NCBI GenBank assembly: GCA_963784995.1
Contig: CAWATZ010000012.1
Span: 1 to 64,000 of the forward strand
DNA from: CAWATZ01 sp963784995
GTDB taxonomy: Bacteria > Planctomycetota > Planctomycetia > Gemmatales > Gemmataceae
Length of the DNA stretch: 64,000 nt
Reading direction: 5' to 3'
Under the pieces are notes generated by a model that made no database searches, had not been told where the DNA came from, and saw nothing but the letters and a program-made list of their open reading frames with translations. Made by a program: the position numbers and the translations under genes. Shown piece after piece: positions 25,773 through 34,376 of the stretch. Positions within the stretch are counted from its first letter, which is position 1, and the number at the start of each line of letters is the position of its first letter.

Positions 25773-25990
25773 CGCTTGCTTCCCCACCGGAGGGACAGAC
25801 GCAGGGGAAATGCCGGAATTGCCGACCGTGCCCCGCGGTTGGTCCTGTCCGGAACGCTACTTTGGTTGTACCTCGCGTCCGCTTGAGTTAATCTAGAAGG
25901 ACGAGGCGCAATTTGGTGATTTTGTCGTCCCGGCCGAACGGACCGCCTTTGCAGCCACGGCCCGTTCGCCAGCCCCACGGAACCAGAGAC

Positions 25991-26998
25991 ATGATCGGAA
26001 CGCTGCTCGCCTACTGGCGCCGACCACCGGTCGATCCGCTCCATGATTTTCATCCTTTGCCGCTGCTGAGCAATCCGCACGTCCAGACGGTGCTTGGCTT
26101 TTACTTGCCCGGCCCCGCGCCGAAACATCCCGTAACCCACCACGTCGTCCAAATGCCCGACGGCGACAGTCTGCTGCTGCACGACTCGATTCCCGAGCCC
26201 TGGCAGCTGGGTGATCGGATCGCGCTGCTCCTGCACGGGCTCTCCGGCTCGGCCCGCTCGGCTCAGGTGCTCCGGCTCGCATATCATCTGCTTGCCCGGG
26301 GGCTGCGCGTGGTCCGGTTGGACCTGCGCGGAGCAGGCGAGGGCCTGTCGCTGGCCCGGCGGTTCTACCACGCCGGCCGATCCGAGGACGTGCGCGCCGC
26401 CCTGGCGGAGATCCATCGCTGGACCCCGACGTCGCCGCTGGTGCTGGTGGGCATTTCGCTGGGCGGCAACCTGGCCCTGAAGCTGGCCGGCGAATCGGCC
26501 GACCATCCGGTGCCCGGCCTGCGCCGCGTCATTGCCATGGGACCGCCGATCGACCTGGTGCGCTGCAGCGAGTTGCTGGCCCAGCCGCGCAATCGCATGT
26601 ACGAGCTGAACTTCCTGCGCGACCTGATCGCCCAGGCCCGCCAACGGCAGAAGCTCTTTCCCGATCTGCCGCCGCTGCGTTTCCCGCTCCGGATGACCAT
26701 GCGGCTGTTCGACGATCTCTACACCGCGCCCCGCTCCGGCTATGCCGATGCGACCGAGTACTATCGCCGGGCCTCGGCCGGCCCGCTGATCGAGCGCATT
26801 CCGGTGCCGACGTTCATCCTCACCGCCCGGGACGATCCATTCATCGCCGTGGAGCCGTTCGAGCAGATCAAGGCCCCGGAGCACGTCACCGTGCGCATCT
26901 TGCGGCACGGCGGACACGTCGGTTTCCTCGGCTGGGACGGCAACGGCGGCTTCCGCTGGGCGGAACAGCGCATCGTGGAGTGGGCCGCGGCGGAATAA
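25991..26998 (+). CDS. alpha/beta hydrolase, YheT/EMB8 family
   Basis: 335 residues from an ATG at 25991. The N-terminal signature LSNPHVQTVLGFYLP is that of the YheT-like esterases. HGLSGSARS is the oxyanion loop, the nucleophile elbow is GISLGGN with S156, and the acid and base lie in TARDDPFIAV and HGGHVGFLG. Known members hydrolyse short esters in vitro; the physiological substrate is not known. It is divergent from the deiminase and is followed by a strong hairpin terminator. Confidence 0.82.
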   Translation: MIGTLLAYWRRPPVDPLHDFHPLPLLSNPHVQTVLGFYLPGPAPKHPVTHHVVQMPDGDSLLLHDSIPEPWQLGDRIALLLHGLSGSARSAQVLRLAYHLLARGLRVVRLDLRGAGEGLSLARRFYHAGRSEDVRAALAEIHRWTPTSPLVLVGISLGGNLALKLAGESADHPVPGLRRVIAMGPPIDLVRCSELLAQPRNRMYELNFLRDLIAQARQRQKLFPDLPPLRFPLRMTMRLFDDLYTAPRSGYADATEYYRRASAGPLIERIPVPTFILTARDDPFIAVEPFEQIKAPEHVTVRILRHGGHVGFLGWDGNGGFRWAEQRIVEWAAAE

Positions 26999-27086
26999 GA
27001 GCAAGGCAGGTCTGCGGAAGGACCGTGGGGCTCCGGCCCCTGACGGGTTAGCGAACTCCTGCATCGTCATCAATGGCCGTGTCGAG

Positions 27087-27125
27087 GCGAGCCGCCGGAA
27101 ATTGTTCCGGCGGCTCGCTTTCCCT
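27087..27125 (+). terminator. rho-independent-type terminator
   Basis: A 14-bp perfect GC-rich stem (GCGAGCCGCCGGAA with TTCCGGCGGCTCGC), loop ATTG, followed by TTTCCCTTT on the plus strand, about 90 bases after the esterase stop. Confidence 0.7.
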
Positions 27126-27155
27126 TTGCTTCCGCTACTCCTCCCGGTAGGGCGA

Positions 27156-28760
27156 TCACCCAAGGTTCATGCTCATCAGGAACTCCGCATTGCTCTTGGT
27201 GCGGGCCATCCGGCTGGTCAGCAGCTCCATCGCCTCCACCGGGTTCATGTCGCTGAGGACCTTGCGGAGAATATACATCCGCCGCAGCTCCTCCGCGTCC
27301 ATCAGCAACTCTTCCTTGCGGGTGCCGGAGCGGTTGACGTCGATGGCCGGCCAGACGCGGCGATCGACCAGCCGGCGGTCGAGGTGCAGCTCCATGTTGC
27401 CGGTGCCCTTGAACTCCTCGAAGATCACTTCGTCCATCCTGGAGCCGGTGTCGATCAGGGCGGTCGCCAGGATGGTCAGGCTGCCGCCCTCCTCGATGTT
27501 GCGGGCCGCCCCGAAGAAGCGCTTCGGCTTGTGCAAGGCGTTGGCATCCACACCACCCGAGAGGATCTTGCCCGAGTGCGGGACCTCGGTGTTGTAGGCG
27601 CGGGCCAGACGCGTGATCGAGTCGAGCAGGATCACCACGTCGGTGCCGTACTCCACCATCCGCTTGGCCTTCTCGATCACCATCTCGCTGACCTGGATGT
27701 GCCGCGAGGCCGGCTCGTCAAAGGTCGAGCTGACCACCTCGGCGTGGGCGCTCTTGACCGTGCGCTCCATCTCGGTCACTTCCTCCGGCCGCTCGTCAAT
27801 CAGCAGCACGATGACGTAGCACTCCGCATGATTGCGCAGGATGCTGTTGGCGATCTTCTGCAAGAGGATGGTCTTGCCGGTCCGCGGCGGGGCGACGATC
27901 AGACCGCGCTGGCCCTTGCCGATCGGCGTCACCAGGTCCATGACCCGCATGTTGATCTCGGTCGGGTCGGTCTCCAGGCTCAGCCGCTTGTCCGGATGCA
28001 GCGGCGTCAGGTCGTCGAAGACGACTTTCTGCGTCAGGATGTCCGGATCCTGGTAGTTGATCGCCTCGACGCGCAGCAGGGCGAAATAGCGCTCGTTCTC
28101 CTTGGGCGGGCGGATCTGGCCGGCGACCACGGCGCCGGTGCGCAGACCGAAGCGGCGGATCTGCGAGGGCGAGATGTAGATGTCGTCGGGGCAGGGCAGG
28201 TAGTTGTAGTCCGGGCTGCGGAGGAAACCGAAGCCATCGGGCAGCACTTCCAGGGTGCCCTCGCCGAACATCAGGCCGTTCTGCTTGACGCGCTCCTTGA
28301 GGATCTTGAAGATCAGGTCCTGCTTCTTCAGGCCGGTGCAGTCGGTCAGATCCTCGTCGCGGGCCACCTTGAGCAGCTGGGCCATGGTCATTTGCTGCAA
28401 TTCGCTGATGTGGGTGCTGCCGCGCTTGATCTCCTCGTAGCGGCTGTTGATCTCCTCGTCGAAGACCTGGTAGTCCTCCTCGGTGGGCGGGGCCGGGCGG
28501 TAGCGCTCCCGGGGAGGCGGCGGGCTGGGTGGCCCGTCCATGGGAGGGGCCTGGACTGGGCGGGCCGGAGTAGCCGGGGCGCGCTCGGCGGTTGCTTCCG
28601 GGGCGGGGCGAGGCTCCGGTGGGTCGTCGGTCAGGCCGGCGCCAAAGGTGGTTGGTTCGTCATGGGGGCGCTCATCGCCGTTGGGTGTGGCCATCGTGTC
28701 AACTCGGGTTCGGGTGCGGGGACGGGGGGACATGTTACGTTGGCTCTTGGCTTCAGCCAT
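27156..28760 (-). CDS. rho: transcription termination factor Rho
   Basis: 534 residues, versus about 420 in E. coli. The extra length is a Pro/Ala/Asp-rich, probably disordered N-terminal extension (residues 1-115), seen in other high-GC bacteria. Then a Rho_N helix bundle (about 120-160), the RNA-binding OB fold starting with GEGTLEVLPDGFGFLRS (primary site), Walker A APPRTGKT at about 290-297, Walker B VIVLLIDERPEEV, and the Q- and R-loop regions GGVDANALHKPKRFFGAARN. Rho is the ATP-driven hexameric helicase that ends transcription. AAGGAG precedes the ATG. It is last in the run polA-coaE-rho. Confidence 0.97.
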   Translation of the reverse strand: MAEAKSQRNMSPRPRTRTRVDTMATPNGDERPHDEPTTFGAGLTDDPPEPRPAPEATAERAPATPARPVQAPPMDGPPSPPPPRERYRPAPPTEEDYQVFDEEINSRYEEIKRGSTHISELQQMTMAQLLKVARDEDLTDCTGLKKQDLIFKILKERVKQNGLMFGEGTLEVLPDGFGFLRSPDYNYLPCPDDIYISPSQIRRFGLRTGAVVAGQIRPPKENERYFALLRVEAINYQDPDILTQKVVFDDLTPLHPDKRLSLETDPTEINMRVMDLVTPIGKGQRGLIVAPPRTGKTILLQKIANSILRNHAECYVIVLLIDERPEEVTEMERTVKSAHAEVVSSTFDEPASRHIQVSEMVIEKAKRMVEYGTDVVILLDSITRLARAYNTEVPHSGKILSGGVDANALHKPKRFFGAARNIEEGGSLTILATALIDTGSRMDEVIFEEFKGTGNMELHLDRRLVDRRVWPAIDVNRSGTRKEELLMDAEELRRMYILRKVLSDMNPVEAMELLTSRMARTKSNAEFLMSMNLG

Positions 28761-28848
28761 GATTGCTGCTCTCCTTCTCAGGGCCAGCGCCAGAAGCGGG
28801 ACAGGATGAGCAGCACCCGGAAGAGGGGCTGCGTCACGACTGGCCTGA

Positions 28849-28896
28849 AGTTCAGACGGCCATGCGACATGACTTATTCCGATGGCCGTCCGAACT
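28849..28896 (-). promoter_or_regulatory. hairpin in the rho leader region
   Basis: 15-bp arms (28849-28863 and 28882-28896) with one G-U type pair and an 18-base loop, about 90-135 bases before the rho start. It could be a terminator after coaE or part of a rho leader. Confidence 0.4.
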
Positions 28897-28994
28897 GCGC
28901 TGGCGGCAGGATGTTACAAGGTTGGCTAGGCCCTCTTGGATCAAGAATCAGGATGTTCCGGGGGGAAAGAACACCCAGGGTTTCAACAGGGACG

Positions 28995-29599
28995 TCAGCC
29001 CGCCGGGACGGGTAGTAATTGCCAGCGGGCAAGCAGCTCTCGCACTTGCCGTTCGAGCTGTTCAGGTGTGCCCGAGTTGTCGAGCACATGATCGGCTCTG
29101 GACGCCTTCTCGGTCAAGGGCAGCTGAGCTTCCTCTCGTTGCTGCACTTGCTGTGCCGACCAGCCCCGTTGCTGGTTCAGCCGCTGCAGCCGCAGTTCGC
29201 GGGGCACGTCCACAAACACCAGCCGCTGGCAGACGTTATGCCAGCCGGCCTCCAGCATCACCGCAGCGTCCAGCACAATCAGCCGGACCGCCGGGTCGGC
29301 CTGGCGCGGGCGCTTTCTTCCCGGATCGCCTGGCCAATCCACGGATGGACGATCTCCTCCAGAGCGTGCCGCTCGGCCGGGTCGCGGAACACAATCGCCG
29401 CCAGCCGGCCGCGAACGATCTGCCCGTTCTCATCGAGCAGACCCGTGCCCCAGCGCCGGACGACCCGCTGCAGGATCTCCGGCTGACGCAGGGCCTCGTG
29501 GCCCAGCAGGTCGGCGTTGATCACCCGGGCGCCGTACCGGGTCAGCAGGGCACTGACCAGGCTCTTGCCGCTGCCGATGCCGCCGAGCAGGCCGATCAC
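28995..29599 (-). CDS. coaE: dephospho-CoA kinase (frameshift near 29305)
   Basis: Starting at a GTG at 29599 the protein begins VIGLLGGIGSGKS, the P-loop of dephospho-CoA kinase, and continues with RVINADLLGHEALRQP and FRDPAERHALEEIVHPWIG. At about 29305 one base is missing and the remainder (LIVLDAAVMLEAGW, FVDVPRELRLQRL, HVLDNSGTPEQLERQV) continues in the next frame to 28995. The total, about 200 residues, is the normal size. The enzyme adds the 3'-phosphate in the last step of coenzyme A synthesis. I consider the shift a probable sequence error since all motifs are kept. The start site is bounded by the repeat element directly upstream. Confidence 0.85.
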
Positions 29600-29616
29600 G
29601 GGCGGGACATTGTCCC

Positions 29617-29757
29617 GACCCCTGCCGGCTTGCCCGGCAGGTGAAGGAGGTCTGTGGCTAGATCGTGCGCCGCGCAAGGAAACACTTCTTTCTTGTTCTC
29701 CGCCCACCCTTCTAGCCACAGACCTGCTTCACCTGCCGGGCAAGCCGGCAGGGGTCG
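29617..29757. repeat. ~140-bp MITE-like element, copy 1
   Basis: 46-bp arms (29617-29662 and 29711-29756), with the outer part ACCCCTGCCGGCTTGCCCGG shared base for base with the element at 61635-61767, enclosing a 48-base CTT-rich middle that is also similar in the other copy. It lies between polA and coaE and ends 12 bases from the polA stop. Confidence 0.85.
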
Positions 29758-29768
29758 AAAAAGGTCCG

Positions 29769-32762
29769 TCAAGTGGGGTCCCGATACTCCATCACGTCCA
29801 GCCAGTTGGGCCCCACCGCCACGTCTACCTTGAGCGGCACCCCCAGCTTCAGCGCCGACTCCAGCGGCGTGGTCATCTCCTCGCGCACCAGGCGTACCAG
29901 GTCGCCCAGCTCCTCCGGCGGCGTCTCGAACACCAGCTCGTCATGGATCTGCAACAGCATCCGGCCCTTGCGCTCCTCGCGGCGCAACCGCCGCAGGACG
30001 TGGAGCATCGCCAGCTTGATCAGGTCCGCGGCCGAGCCCTGCACTTCCATGTTGATCGCCTCGCGCTCCGGCTGGTTGCGCTGCTGATAGGTCGAGTCGG
30101 GCCGAATCGCCTCGGCGTCGAAGTAGCGTCGCCGGCCCAGGATCGTCGAGACGTAACCCGTTTTCCGGCAGCATTCCAGCAAGCGCGTCTGATACTCCAG
30201 CACTCGCGGATAGCGCTCGAAATACTTCTGGATAAACGTCTCCGCCTCGGTCCGGGGAATGTCCAGCCGCTGCGCCAGCCCGTGGGCGCTCATCCCATAA
30301 ATGACACCGAAGTTCACCGTCTTCGCCACGCGCCGCTGATTGGAATCGACCTCCGCTTCCGGAACGTGAAAAATCTGGGCCGCCACCGCCGTGTGGATGT
30401 CGCGGTCCTCGGCGAAGGCCCGCCGCAGCTCCGCATCCTCTGTGAAATGGGCCAGCAGGCGCAGCTCAATCTGGGAGTAGTCGGCCGTCACCAGCTGCCA
30501 GCCCGGCGCGGGCAAGAACGCCAGGCGGATTTGCTGTCCTTGCTCCCGGCGGACCGGGATGTTCTGCAAGTTCGGATCGCTGGCCGACAGCCGGCCCGTG
30601 GCCGCCACCGTCTGGTTGAACGAGGTGTGGACGCGCCCCGTTTCCGGATTGACCAGGCCCGGCAAGGCATCGACGTAAGTGCCCTTGAGCTTGGCGACCT
30701 GCCGATGCTCCAGGATCTTGCGCGGCAGGGCACTGCCCGGATGTTTGAGGGCAGCCAGCTTCTCCAGCGTTTCCTGGTCGGTGCTGGCGGCCCCGGTGAC
30801 GCCGGTGCGCCGCTGCGACGGCAGCTTCAGCTCCTCGAACAGCACCTTGCGCAGCTGGGGCAGCGAATTGATGCTGAACGGATGCCCGGCCAGGCGATAG
30901 ATTTCCTGTTCGATCTCCTCCAGTTGTTTGGCCATCTCCTCGCTGAGCTGACGCAGCCGATTCAGATCGATGCGAATGCCGTTCGCTTCCAGTTCCGCCA
31001 AAACGTCGATCAGCGGCACTTCCAAGTCGTCGTAGAGCTTCCGCAGCGAATGGCCGGCCGTGGTCACGTTCTCCAGTTGGGCCTCCAGCAAGTGACACAG
31101 CCGCCAGGCCAGGTCGGCGTCCTCGCCGGCGTAGACGGCGACTCGATCCGTGGGCACCTGGTCCATGCGCAGCTGGGGCTGCTTACGGTTCTTCTTCCCG
31201 ATCAGATCCGTGATAGGAATGATCTGGTGGTTGAGGTAACGACGAGCCAATTCCTCCAGGTTATGACTTCTCTCGCCCGCATGCAAGAGGTAATCAGCCA
31301 CCATGCTGTCGCCAGCCACTCCCGCCACCCGAATGCCGTGGCGACGCATCACCAGCAGGTCGTACTTGACGTTCTGGTTGACCTTGGCCACCGCCGGGTT
31401 TTCCAGGACCGGCCGCAGTTTTGCCAGCACCGGTTTCTCGTCCAGCAAGCGCGACCCGGCCGGGCCACGCAGCGGCAGGTAGTCAGCCTGGCCCTCGCAC
31501 CAGCAGAAGGCGATGCCGACAATGTCGGCCCGCAGCGGATCGAGGCTGGTCGTTTCGCAGTCAAAGGCGATCCGGGTCTGCTTCTCCAGGTTGGCCAGGA
31601 ACTTCTGGAACTTCTCCGGCGTGTCCACCAGCTGGTAATCGCCCTTCCAGGTAGACGAACCGACCGCAGTCATCTCGTGGGACGGCTCTCCTGAGCCGTC
31701 CAGACGGCTCGGGAGAGCCGTCCCACGTCCTGAGCCATCCGGACGGCTCGGGAGAGCCGTCCTGCCTTCCGCCTCGGAAGCGTTGGCCCCGAAGGGGAAC
31801 ACCTCTTCTGTCAGGTCGAACAGCGACCGCTGTACCGTGCCGTCGGCGGTGGCAGCGCCGGCCGCGACGGCGAGGGCCGGCGTCTCGGCCCGTTCAATCT
31901 CGCGCACCTGGCGCTGCAGGTTCTGGAAGCCCCATTCCTTGAACAGCTCCACGAGCCTGTCCACGTTCATCGGCTTGAGCTGCCAGCCTTCCCAGTCCTC
32001 GGTGATCGGCAGATCGGGGGCCAGCGTGACCAGGTGCCGGCTGATCGGCAGCAGCGGCTCGGCGGCCCGGATGTTCTCCTGCTTCTTGGCCCCGGGGACC
32101 TTGTCCACGTTCTTGAGGACCTCCTCCAGGGTGCCGAACTCCTGCAGCAACTTGGCCGCTGTCTTGTAGCCGATCAGCGGCACGCCGGGCACGTTATCGA
32201 CCGAGTCGCCGACCAGCGTTTGCAGATCGACCACCTGCTCGGGAGTAACCCCCCAGTCGGCCAGAAGTTCCGCCTTGCCGAACTCCTCCCGCTTGCGGAG
32301 GTTGTAGATCCGGACCTTGTCGGTGATCAGCTGCCGGCAATCCTTGTCCGAGGAGCAGATCAGCACGTCAAAGCCCCGACGCTCGCCGGCCCGGGCCAGG
32401 GTGGCCAGGACGTCGTCGGCCTCGTAACCGGGATAGCTGACCTCGGGCACGTTCATGGCTTCCAGGATCCGATGAATCAACGGCATCTGCACCGCCAGGT
32501 CGCCGGGCATCGGCTCGCGGTGGGCCTTGTAGTCGCTGTAAACGTCGTTCCGCAGCAGCGGCTCGGAGCGATCAAAGGCGCAGATCAAACATTTCGGCTT
32601 CCTCTGACGTAGGAACAGCATGTCGCGGGCAAAGCCGAACAGGGCGCCGGTCGGCATCCCCGATGCGCTGGACATCGGCGCCCGAATCGCGTGAAAGACC
32701 TGGAAGATCAGCGAATGCGCGTCTACCAGGCAGATCCAGTCCTTGTCAGGGCCCGACGCCAT
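29769..32762 (-). CDS. polA: DNA polymerase I
   Basis: About 997 residues. Residues 1-300 are the 5'-3' nuclease (WICLVDAHSLIFQVFHA; YPGYEADDVLATLA; GDSVDNVPGVPLIGYKTA). A linker with an inserted palindrome (about residues 334-362, reading GRTALPSRPDGSGRGTALP) follows, then an apparently active 3'-5' proofreading domain with FDCETTSLDP, NQNVKYDLLVM and YAGEDADLA. The polymerase part has DYSQIELRLLAH (motif A), RRVAKTVNFGVIYGMS (O-helix with Phe) and QIHDELVFE (motif C). The start is uncertain: an ATG at 32900 would add 46 residues of non-conserved sequence. It roles in replication and repair; first gene of the polA-coaE-rho run. Confidence 0.96.
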   Translation of the reverse strand: MASGPDKDWICLVDAHSLIFQVFHAIRAPMSSASGMPTGALFGFARDMLFLRQRKPKCLICAFDRSEPLLRNDVYSDYKAHREPMPGDLAVQMPLIHRILEAMNVPEVSYPGYEADDVLATLARAGERRGFDVLICSSDKDCRQLITDKVRIYNLRKREEFGKAELLADWGVTPEQVVDLQTLVGDSVDNVPGVPLIGYKTAAKLLQEFGTLEEVLKNVDKVPGAKKQENIRAAEPLLPISRHLVTLAPDLPITEDWEGWQLKPMNVDRLVELFKEWGFQNLQRQVREIERAETPALAVAAGAATADGTVQRSLFDLTEEVFPFGANASEAEGRTALPSRPDGSGRGTALPSRLDGSGEPSHEMTAVGSSTWKGDYQLVDTPEKFQKFLANLEKQTRIAFDCETTSLDPLRADIVGIAFCWCEGQADYLPLRGPAGSRLLDEKPVLAKLRPVLENPAVAKVNQNVKYDLLVMRRHGIRVAGVAGDSMVADYLLHAGERSHNLEELARRYLNHQIIPITDLIGKKNRKQPQLRMDQVPTDRVAVYAGEDADLAWRLCHLLEAQLENVTTAGHSLRKLYDDLEVPLIDVLAELEANGIRIDLNRLRQLSEEMAKQLEEIEQEIYRLAGHPFSINSLPQLRKVLFEELKLPSQRRTGVTGAASTDQETLEKLAALKHPGSALPRKILEHRQVAKLKGTYVDALPGLVNPETGRVHTSFNQTVAATGRLSASDPNLQNIPVRREQGQQIRLAFLPAPGWQLVTADYSQIELRLLAHFTEDAELRRAFAEDRDIHTAVAAQIFHVPEAEVDSNQRRVAKTVNFGVIYGMSAHGLAQRLDIPRTEAETFIQKYFERYPRVLEYQTRLLECCRKTGYVSTILGRRRYFDAEAIRPDSTYQQRNQPEREAINMEVQGSAADLIKLAMLHVLRRLRREERKGRMLLQIHDELVFETPPEELGDLVRLVREEMTTPLESALKLGVPLKVDVAVGPNWLDVMEYRDPT
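31677..31763. repeat. GGACGGCTC palindrome inserted in polA
   Basis: 24-bp arms (31677-31700 and 31703-31726) with one mismatch, followed by a further partial copy to 31763; 87 bases, a multiple of 3, so the polA frame is kept. It encodes about 29 residues between the 5' nuclease and proofreading domains. Confidence 0.85.
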
Positions 32763-33145
32763 GCGACCACTCAATTCCTGCGCCAAGTGCCATTTCCCGG
32801 CAGACACGTGCTGTTGCCGGAACGTCCGTTTCTTCGACCTGACCGCCCGGCCGGGATGCGAAGCCCGGCCCCAGGAGAGCGAGTTCTCCAGGCGGTTCAA
32901 CGTTGTTCGGGATGCAGCCGAGAGTTAACCATCGTGGTGATCCGATCGTTCCGACAGCGATTAGGGATCAGAGCGAGCGAACAAACAAACCGACCTGTTC
33001 CTCTGGAAAACGGGACAAGTAAGGGAGTCGGCACCGAGAAACCAGGACGTGTCTGGTCTGCGGGAAGGTTGTTGTTCTATTTCAGTAAAAGTCTAAGGCG
33101 GTCGCGTCCAGGTGTCAAGGTCTCTTGGCCTGGTCGAATCCGAAA
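32763..33145. other. polA upstream region, no gene supported
   Basis: About 380 bases upstream of the preferred polA start. Apart from the possible N-terminal extension of polA up to 32900, no frame shows coding features. The palindrome at 33146 and the start of the next gene at 33254 follow. Confidence 0.4.
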
Positions 33146-33195
33146 GCCGCTTGCGGCCTGGCGCAAGAGGCAGCCTGCACCAGGCCGCAAGCGGC
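33146..33195. repeat. GCCGCTTGCGGCCTGG palindrome
   Basis: 20-bp arms (33146-33165, 33176-33195) with one mismatch-free core GCCGCTTGCGGCCTGG and a 10-base loop; related to 21932. Confidence 0.8.
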
Positions 33196-33253
33196 ACTAT
33201 TCCAGCGGGGGCAGTACGTGGTAGCATGAAAGCGGCAAGGGAGGGCCAGGACG

Positions 33254-33559
33254 ATGAGCAAGGGAAGCGGACCGGCGCGGGTGCTGTTCTTTCTGTCCTG
33301 TCTGCTGGCAGGTATGCTGGTGCTGGTGCTGGTGCTGGCTCCGTGGCTGGACACTGCCGAAACGGGACCAGCCGGTTGGCCGCGTCTGCTGCTGGCTCTC
33401 TTTGCCCACGACGCTGTCGTCCGCCGCATCAGTCTGGCCGGGGCCATCGGTCTGACGGCCACCGCGTTTGTCTTTTTCCGACCCGGCCGGTCCGAAGAAG
33501 AAACGTCCCCGGAGCCCGAGCGGCGACCGCCGCCGCCCAGGAGGATGGCGGGCGCCTGA
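33254..33559 (+). CDS. small membrane protein
   Basis: 101 residues from an ATG with GGGAGG upstream. Two membrane segments (VLFFLSCLLAGMLVLVLVLA, and ISLAGAIGLTATAFVFF) and a basic, proline-rich tail (PERRPPPPRRMAGA). No family recognised. The next gene starts 20 bases after it on the same strand, so the two probably form an operon. Confidence 0.5.
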   Translation: MSKGSGPARVLFFLSCLLAGMLVLVLVLAPWLDTAETGPAGWPRLLLALFAHDAVVRRISLAGAIGLTATAFVFFRPGRSEEETSPEPERRPPPPRRMAGA

Positions 33560-33579
33560 TCCTGCAATCGGAGCACGTC

Positions 33580-34164
33580 GTGTTCGACTGGCTTTTCGAG
33601 GGGCGCTGGCAAGTTTACGCCTCCCTGGGCATCCTCGCCTTCCTCCTGCTCTATCTCTGGAAACAGGTGCCACGCCGCAGCTACCTGATCGGCACCGGCG
33701 TCTGTCTGCTGCTGATCGGCCTCTACTGGTTGCTCGACCGGCTGGTCGTGACCACGCGGGAAGAAGTGATCGGGACCATCCAGATGATGGCTGATTCGAT
33801 CTCCCAGAAGAACGTCGGGTCCGCCTTCGACCACTTTGCCGACAGTTTCCGCACCCCGCAGCGGGGGACCCCCAAGGCGGAACTTCGGGCCGCGATGGAG
33901 CAAGAGGTGAGTGCCAATCAGATCACCAGCGTCCGTGTCTGGGGCTTCGAGTTCCCCCCGCCCGGCCCTGTGGACCGGAGCCAGCCGGTGAAGGTGACCT
34001 TCATGTTCAAGGTGAAAGGCCCGAGGGTTGGCGCCGCCGAGGAGACCGCTCCCCTTCAGTGCGACGCCGTCTTCAGCTGGAAGTCCCCGCACGGCTGGCA
34101 ATTGTTAAGCTGCCGGATCATGGATCCCATGCAGATCGAAAAAGAGATTCACGTTCCGTATTGA
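33580..34164 (+). CDS. membrane protein with a SnoaL/NTF2-like domain
   Basis: 194 residues from a GTG with GGAG at the right distance. Two membrane helices at the N-terminus (WQVYASLGILAFLLLYLW; YLIGTGVCLLLIGLYWLL) are followed by a soluble domain of about 120 residues (TREEVIGTIQMMADSISQKN, FDHFADSFRT, and a C-terminal run ending FSWKSPHGWQLLSCRI) with the alternating helix-sheet pattern of the NTF2-like superfamily. These domains bind small ligands or mediate dimerisation; the specific role is unknown. Confidence 0.5.
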   Translation: MFDWLFEGRWQVYASLGILAFLLLYLWKQVPRRSYLIGTGVCLLLIGLYWLLDRLVVTTREEVIGTIQMMADSISQKNVGSAFDHFADSFRTPQRGTPKAELRAAMEQEVSANQITSVRVWGFEFPPPGPVDRSQPVKVTFMFKVKGPRVGAAEETAPLQCDAVFSWKSPHGWQLLSCRIMDPMQIEKEIHVPY

Positions 34165-34172
34165 CGGAGTGA

Positions 34173-34337
34173 TCACGCGGCCGGAGCGGAAACCGGCGGC
34201 CGGTAGATGATGAGCCAATCCACCTCCATCCCGCCAAATGTGCTTGTGCTGTAGCCAATCGCTCCCGGAGCGGGGGTACGCCGGCGGATCTCCATTGCCG
34301 CTCTGGCAAGCGGATTGTCCACGTCAATCAGCTTCAC
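34173..34337 (-). CDS. possible 54-residue hypothetical protein
   Basis: Reads VKLIDVDNPLARAAMEIRRR and continues GAIGYSTSTFGGMEVDWLII before ending in PAA. It looks conserved rather than random, but the only start is a GTG with a distant AGGAGG (22 bases upstream) and a stop lies just before that. It sits 39 bases downstream of the CPBP gene on the same strand. It may be the end of a damaged gene. Confidence 0.3.
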   Translation of the reverse strand: MKLIDVDNPLARAAMEIRRRTPAPGAIGYSTSTFGGMEVDWLIIYRPPVSAPAA

Positions 34338-34376
34338 CCGGAATGGATCGCTTGCCTCCTACTTGCCTTGCACCGG

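Noticed and set aside
27102..29015. A plus-strand open frame of ~637 codons opposite rho and coaE
   Set aside because: Antisense shadow; no start site and composition like the other shadows.
29517..31694. A plus-strand open frame of ~725 codons opposite polA
   Set aside because: Antisense shadow of a conserved polymerase gene with no recognisable domain.
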